A stretch of 64,000 bases of DNA from CALKUP01 sp964492735 (GTDB taxonomy: Bacteria > Patescibacteriota > Patescibacteriia > UBA9570 > XYC2-FULL-38-9): NCBI GenBank assembly GCA_964492735.1, contig CAZBLE010000002.1, positions 68,019 to 132,018 of the forward strand, in the 5' to 3' direction. The first letter of the stretch is position 1. Each line of letters opens with the position of its first letter. The notes under the pieces were generated by a model. The model did not search any database. It had not been told where the DNA came from and was given only the letters and a program-made list of their open reading frames with translations. This document shows, piece by piece, positions 58,941 to 64,000 of the stretch. The position numbers and the translations under genes were made by a program.

Positions 58941-61900
58941 ATGCTGAAAATATTTTATGCTAGTGCGCTGTCGTTGCTGTTATTCCTGGTAGTAGGGTTT
59001 ACTCCGGCAATTGCGCATGCAGAGAGTTATACGGTAACAACACTTGATGACGAACTAGATGGTTCACCAGTGTGTACAACAGGCAGTTCAACCGATTGTT
59101 CCTTGCGCGAAGCAGTCACTGCTGCGAATAGTGGGGGAGAAGATACGATTGTCATACCAGCGAATACCTATCAAATTACTCGCACTGGGGCTGGAGAAGA
59201 TAGCGGTAGTACTGGTGATTTTGATCTTACAGATACGGATAGGACAACGATTACAGGCGCTGACATGTCGACAACAATTATTGATCAGGATGATGTGAGT
59301 CCTGTTGATCGCGCGTTTCATATTACAACAGGTGCAGTAGTGACGATGTCAGGCCTCACAGTGAACGATAGTAAGGTAACAAGTGAAAATGGAGGCGGTA
59401 TATTAAATGAAGGATCGCTTACAATGTCATATGTGACTGTCCAAAATAGTGCTCTTAATAATCCAAGTGGAATTATTGCCCAGTACGGAGCGGGTATTTA
59501 TTGCGGAGCAGGTGATATGACATTGACAAATGTTGTGGTGAGTGGAAACGCATCGGCTGATCCAGCAACCCAAGCAGTATTTGGTGGTGGGATTGGAGTT
59601 TCAGGAGATTGTAATTCTGATATCAGTCGTACGACAATTTCTGGTAATTCAGCCGGGACTGGTGGTGGTGTATTTATTGATACAAATACCACAACAACAA
59701 ACACACTGACTGACGTTGAATTTACAAACAATACAGCCGCTTCAGACGCGGGTGGTGGTCTTGCTGGTTCTGGACCGGAAGGGAATAATCCAATTGTGAT
59801 GAATCGGGTGACGTTTATTGAAAATACCGCGATTTCTGGTGGTGGTATTTTTACCAGCACTCCGATGCAGATTACAAATGGTACGTTTTACAACAATACA
59901 GCGTCTGACACAGGCGGCGCGATGAATGCAAACGCAGGAGATACTCCAGCAATCACTATTGCATTTTCAACTTTTACGAATAATAATGCGAGCATTGCGG
60001 CAGGTATCTACAGCGGCGGCGCAAGTAACGTAGTGTTGAAAAATAACATTATTGCATCCAATTTTGTTGCGCCAATGCCAGCGCCTTTTTACGAAGATTG
60101 CCAAGGAAATTTTACGTCACAAGGCTATAATTACATAGCTGAATTATCAACTGCTTGTTCGATTACATCGACAACTGGAGATTCATTTAATCATCCAACG
60201 CCGCCAAGTTATATAGCAACAGCAGTGCCAGCAGATAATGGAGGTTTTGTGCAAACTCTTGCAATTGGTGGTGTCGGTGAAACTGTGAACATGATTCCAG
60301 TAGCGTCATGTAAAGATGCAGGCGGCACAACGCTCACAACTGATGCGCGGCAGACCTCTCGTCCACAAAACACACATTGTGATATGGGGGCCTTTGAAGT
60401 TGGATACGCCGCTCCGCCAACGAGTGTGACAGCAACACCGTCGGGAAATCATGTGACTCTTGGATGGACAAATTCAGTGGACACACATTTTTCATCAGTG
60501 ACTATTCGTCGTGGTACATCAGGATATCCGACGAGTACAACAGATGGATCAGCGGTTGCAAGCGGGGTGACTGGAACAACGAGGACAGATAGTGATTTGT
60601 CAGATGGTGTGTATTATTACAGTCTCTTTTCGATTGATGATGAGGGCGATATTTCTATTGCAGCAACTGCAACAGTTACAGTTGATACTGTCACGCAATC
60701 ACCAACATTTCTATCTCCAGGATCTGGTTCCATGAACACAGTACGTTTGCGATATACACTACCAGAAACGCCAGCTGCAGGCAGTGTAACAGTCACGTTT
60801 ACGAACGTTGTGACTAGTGGAGCAACAGTGTTTCAAATGCAAAATAATCAATCAGTGAACTTTGTCTTTAATCCAAAGGACAGTGGCAATGCAGTGAATG
60901 CTGCTAATATAGGAGATATTAATACAATTAGTCCGAGTCCGATGCCAGTACTTGCCGATGGAACGTATAGTGTTGCATTGAGTTATCGCGATAGTCGTAG
61001 TAATCCAGCGGTTACTGTGATAACAACAGGAGTGATTATTGATACAGTAACAGAAGCGCCAACGCTGACATCACCAACGAGTAATAGTTTTGGACGGTCA
61101 ATGCGATTGGAATACACACTGCCAGAAGTGCCGCAATCAAATACAGTATCAGTTATATTTCAAAATGCGAGTGGTGCAACAACACTCAGCATGGATACGA
61201 CTCAATCTATGAACACAACGCTTCAGCTTTCAAATTTGTTCGTTACGAGTCATGTGAATACAGCGTCAGCCTCGAGCCTTGCTGATGGTGTCTATACGGT
61301 GACATTGCAATACCAAGATGGACTTGGCAATACAGCTCGTTCAGTAATAGCGACAAATGTTGTGTTAGACCGAGCAGTGCCAACAATTACGGTGCTTGGT
61401 AGTTCTACTACAACACTCACCCAAGGAGATAGTTATACTGATGCTGGAGCGACCGCAACAGATGCGGTTGAAGGAGCGTTAACGAGTCGTATTGTCCGCA
61501 CAGGCAGTGTAGACACGAACACTGTTGGAACATATACAGTGCGTTATAATGTGCAAGACAGTGCAGGGAATACGGCGGTAGAAGCAACGCGTACAGTAAT
61601 GGTAGCAGCTCCAGTTGTTGTGCCGACAGTAGATCCAACAACAGAGACTACTCCTACAGACAGTGCAGCGACTGATCATGGAAAAATCACTACTGTTACA
61701 AAAAGTAATGGGGAGCTCAGAGTTGTCTACGATAATGCCGCGACTCGGACGCTGACACCATTTGGTGGCTCAACGAATTTTCGTGTAGCAGTCAGTACTG
61801 ATAAAAAGCGGATCATTGCAACGAATGGCAAAGAAATTCGCGTGTTTCAAAATGGATCGCGGGTTGCGCGCAAGACACTGAATGGAACGAAATTTAAATC

Positions 61901-62186
61901 TGGGAAGTATACTGTTGGCGTGAAATCCCTCTACAGCGGATATGACACGATTGTGGTGATGACCGTGAAAGGTAAGTCTGGATATGTGTATGCTGGGCGA
62001 CTCACAGCAAGTAATACAGTTACCACTGTGAAGAATAAAAAAACAACGATCCAAAACGGCTCAGCACTTGCGGTTGTATTCAATAAATCAAAAAAGCAAT
62101 TGACAACAACTTTTGGTAAGGGTGTCAAAAAAACGACAGCAATCTGGTCATTGAAGAGTAATGGTACCCTTGCGCTTGTGAAGTAG
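58941..62186 (+). CDS. CSLREA-domain surface protein with beta-helix and Ig-like domains
   Basis: A 1081-residue exported protein. Signal peptide 1-27; CSLREA at 53-58 in TDCSLREAVTAANS; a right-handed parallel beta-helix (about 60-480) with repeats such as GGGILNEGSL and GGGVFIDTNTT; fibronectin-like and Ig-like domains (about 485-800); a DUF5011/HYR-like domain with GDSYTDAGATATDAVEG; and a C-terminal domain of about 170 residues rich in Lys and Thr. It is likely a cell-surface adhesin or part of a surface layer; no cell-wall anchor motif is seen at the end. Low cysteine content (five or six) all in the first 500 residues. Confidence 0.85.
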   Translation: MLKIFYASALSLLLFLVVGFTPAIAHAESYTVTTLDDELDGSPVCTTGSSTDCSLREAVTAANSGGEDTIVIPANTYQITRTGAGEDSGSTGDFDLTDTDRTTITGADMSTTIIDQDDVSPVDRAFHITTGAVVTMSGLTVNDSKVTSENGGGILNEGSLTMSYVTVQNSALNNPSGIIAQYGAGIYCGAGDMTLTNVVVSGNASADPATQAVFGGGIGVSGDCNSDISRTTISGNSAGTGGGVFIDTNTTTTNTLTDVEFTNNTAASDAGGGLAGSGPEGNNPIVMNRVTFIENTAISGGGIFTSTPMQITNGTFYNNTASDTGGAMNANAGDTPAITIAFSTFTNNNASIAAGIYSGGASNVVLKNNIIASNFVAPMPAPFYEDCQGNFTSQGYNYIAELSTACSITSTTGDSFNHPTPPSYIATAVPADNGGFVQTLAIGGVGETVNMIPVASCKDAGGTTLTTDARQTSRPQNTHCDMGAFEVGYAAPPTSVTATPSGNHVTLGWTNSVDTHFSSVTIRRGTSGYPTSTTDGSAVASGVTGTTRTDSDLSDGVYYYSLFSIDDEGDISIAATATVTVDTVTQSPTFLSPGSGSMNTVRLRYTLPETPAAGSVTVTFTNVVTSGATVFQMQNNQSVNFVFNPKDSGNAVNAANIGDINTISPSPMPVLADGTYSVALSYRDSRSNPAVTVITTGVIIDTVTEAPTLTSPTSNSFGRSMRLEYTLPEVPQSNTVSVIFQNASGATTLSMDTTQSMNTTLQLSNLFVTSHVNTASASSLADGVYTVTLQYQDGLGNTARSVIATNVVLDRAVPTITVLGSSTTTLTQGDSYTDAGATATDAVEGALTSRIVRTGSVDTNTVGTYTVRYNVQDSAGNTAVEATRTVMVAAPVVVPTVDPTTETTPTDSAATDHGKITTVTKSNGELRVVYDNAATRTLTPFGGSTNFRVAVSTDKKRIIATNGKEIRVFQNGSRVARKTLNGTKFKSGKYTVGVKSLYSGYDTIVVMTVKGKSGYVYAGRLTASNTVTTVKNKKTTIQNGSALAVVFNKSKKQLTTTFGKGVKKTTAIWSLKSNGTLALVK

Positions 62187-62236
62187 TTGGTGTGATCCAG
62201 TCGCAGCGTAATATGTAGTCGGCCTAATATATGACA

Positions 62237-62265
62237 TTGCATAATTCTCAGAATCTGCACATAAT
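62237..62265 (+). promoter_or_regulatory. Promoter of the last gene
   Basis: TTGCAT, 17 bases, CATAAT. The ATG at 62275 is nine bases after the -10, again giving an almost leaderless mRNA. Confidence 0.55.
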
Positions 62266-62274
62266 GTACTGCAT

Positions 62275-63995
62275 ATGACACGATATGATCGAATGGATAC
62301 TCAGCCAAAAAAAGAGGCTGAAGTGAGTCCAGAATTACCATTGCAATTTTCACGTGCGGAATTACAAACAGCGCAACAAAAATCGAGCGCAAATCCAGAA
62401 AATCCAGCCTTAGTGCAAGCTCGTGATTTAATGGTTCAAAGACATGAGGCAATGTTACTTGCTTCTGAGCAAGCAGGACCTGGTGAGTCGCGGAGTGATT
62501 TTTTTGTACGACATCAAGACAGTTTGTATCAACGAGCTGGCAGGATAGATAATCCTACCGGAAAAGCACTGTTAAACAAGCGTGCGGCAGAACTCGGAGA
62601 GACAGACAATTATTACAGTGGAGTGGATAGAAAGGCCGCGGCAGCAGTCCAAGAAAAAGGCAGTGCTGGTCCGGGCGTGGAGGAAGCAAAAAATGATTTT
62701 GATGAGAGTTTGTATCTTGGTGCTCAGAAGTGGCTGACAGAACGAGCAGTCGGAGAGGCAGAATCAGAGCAGCCAGAGCGCCCAAAAGAACAAGCTGAAG
62801 ATATTGCGTATATATTATATGCACGACGGGCAGAAGGTTTGCGGGCGATTGCTGCTGCAACCCCAGAAGATGTTTCTGATCTTGATCGTAGAGAAGTGCT
62901 GGATGCGCGGGCTGGGAATATGATGGTCGAAGTGGCTGCGTTAATTACTCGGTATGAATCACGGCTCGCAACAGGTGATGCTGCAATGAATCCGGATGAA
63001 GTTAAGGATACTGAAAAAAAATTAGAAGTCTTGAAGGAAATCCGTGACCGAGCTGCAGAGCGTTTGTATCCGCCAGTTGTTCCGGATCTGAGTCTGCGCA
63101 CTGCGCGGACAAAAGCGGCAAGGGAATTGAGAGTGGTGAATAGTAAGCGTTTTAGTCAGGTGCAGGGCATTGGTGAGATTGATATGCTTGTAGCGTATTT
63201 GAACGATCCATCAAAAGATCAAGCGGCAGTGTCTCCTCGGACAATTATTGAAGATGTTACACGAATTGCACGCACGGCCCTGTATAGAGATTCAGTGTTA
63301 CTGGTTGAGAGTCCCGATGAGGATGTGAGTGAAAGAATGAAACAGCAAGCAGCTTTTTCTGGTGAAGTGATGCGGATATTACATCCATTGATCATTGCTT
63401 TGGAACGTGAGGGTGCTGCAACTGAAAAACCGCAGGCGACTGTAGAAGTAGCGCGACTAGCACAGTCTGTGCAGGATAGAGCAGTGCCGAGACCAACTCC
63501 TGTTGCCGAGCCTGCTCCGCAAGTGAATGCTGAAAAGCAAGAATTATCTGATGCTTTGTCAGCAAAAATCGAAGACTTCACTAATCCCGATGAATTTTAT
63601 CGGGTAGTTGTAGGAGATGAAGCCTTTTTAGATATTGTGAACAGTGGTCAAGTAAGGACTTCTGGGAAAAAAATCCAGAAGGAACAATGGCTGAATTACT
63701 TCAACAGCGTGGGACTGCTTTTCCTTCATTTAGTCGAGGAAAAGTTTCGATACAGTACGCTCAAAAAAATCCCAATCATTACATTATTACTTCGCAGGAT
63801 GAATCCATTAAACCATCTACTCGTGGTCGTCATGGTAAAGGAACAACAATGTTTCCTACGGACGCGAATGGCAATCACCTTGCTTCCTTGGACGGAACTA
63901 AGGTGAAGGTATACAAGCATACAGAAGGTGATAATTATGAGCTTGTGGCAAGTACCCCGTTTTTTAGACAGTCTTTCTCCTTTTGGAATTTGTAA
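62275..63995 (+). CDS. Large hypothetical protein, C-terminus in a -1 frame after an A7 run
   Basis: The first frame (62275-63906) codes an acidic, helix-rich N-terminal part (Glu/Ala/Gln-rich, about residues 1-440) followed by FTNPDEFYRVVVGDEAFLD near 445-465. After A7 at 63667-63673 the sensible coding shifts to the -1 frame, which ends at TAA 63993-63995 and reads GTAFPSFSRGKVSIQYAQ, NPNHYIITSQDES, RGRHGKGTTMFPTD and GTKVKVYKHTEGD, whereas the zero frame turns hydrophobic and implausible (TLLLRRMNPLNHLLVVVM). Y-R-V-V ... I-x-x-S-G-x-V is reminiscent of ADP-ribosyltransferase-like folds, not proven. It is either a broken gene, a sequencing slip or programmed frameshifting. Confidence 0.6.
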
Positions 63996-64000
63996 ATTAG

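Noticed and set aside
1..64000. CRISPR arrays, rRNA genes, insertion sequences, integrases, phage genes or a replication origin
   Set aside because: No regularly spaced repeats, rRNA sequence, transposase or integrase frames, structural phage genes or DnaA-box clusters were seen.

Overview
The window looks like a chromosomal piece of a small-genome bacterium of the Candidate Phyla Radiation (Patescibacteria, most likely a Parcubacteria-type lineage). This is an inference from gene content: an eIF-2B-like protein of the ribose-1,5-bisphosphate isomerase family, VanW and CSLREA surface proteins, small SPFH, DUF1003 and DUF5665-like membrane proteins, a degenerate DHH phosphoesterase, and many very short or leaderless 5' ends. 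TGA is a normal stop (for example at 5506-5508 and 26411-26413), so the recoded Gracilibacteria/Absconditabacteria are unlikely. Native genes are AT-leaning and mostly lack a Shine-Dalgarno (SD) sequence. I see no rRNA, CRISPR array, insertion sequence or prophage.

1-16.9 kb is an ion-homeostasis block: three TrkH/KtrB potassium-transporter genes (the first cut by the window edge, the third visibly GC-richer), a kinase of the shikimate-kinase fold, an eIF-2B-like isomerase, an NhaD/ArsB-type transporter, and a complete nine-gene V-type ATPase operon in the Enterococcus ntp order (G/H-I-K-E-C-F-A-B-D). Its K subunit keeps the sodium ligands, so the enzyme is probably a Na+ pump. 17-20 kb is a minus-strand operon ruvB - small membrane protein - PH-domain protein - queA, next to an undescribed structured RNA gene at 20282-20457.

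20.5-42.4 kb is mostly core and envelope: a VanW protein, Hsp20, tRNA-Glu, a DUF62 SAM hydrolase, tsaD, a DsbA-like oxidoreductase, a BlaI-like repressor, an HD hydrolase, valS, a large protein ending in a HicA-like domain, a type IV pilus ATPase, a DHH protein, a PIG-V-type glycosyltransferase, yidC-SPFH-M23 peptidase, a glutamate-cysteine ligase-like gene and tRNA-Met. 42.5-48.4 kb is a metal and cofactor region: YibE/F, ZnuA and a Fur/Zur regulator, a palindromic operator found in two promoters (znuA and a His-rich exported protein), and a cobalamin riboswitch in front of a Tat/LysM lipoprotein. 48.4-64 kb carries an aminotransferase, an HD hydrolase, a class II photolyase, a PadR regulator, membrane proteins, a glutathione S-transferase, a purple-acid-phosphatase-like protein, an ATP-grasp enzyme, FKBP, a 1081-residue CSLREA surface protein, and a large protein whose C-terminus is split by a frameshift at an A7 run.

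The most unusual pattern is a set of GC-rich single-gene cassettes scattered among AT-rich, SD-less native genes (24.28-24.46, 27.98-28.35, 46.54-47.42, 54.48-54.99 and 55.33-56.16 kb, perhaps also 47.53-48.41 and 4.01-5.6 kb). The five smaller ones each have a strong SD and their own promoter, and four have a clear own terminator. Three share a promoter of the form TTGnnn-N17-TAGG(G/C)T. They look like recently acquired, self-sufficient expression units. The cassette behind the cobalamin riboswitch and the paired Zur-type operators are the best candidates for undescribed regulation.
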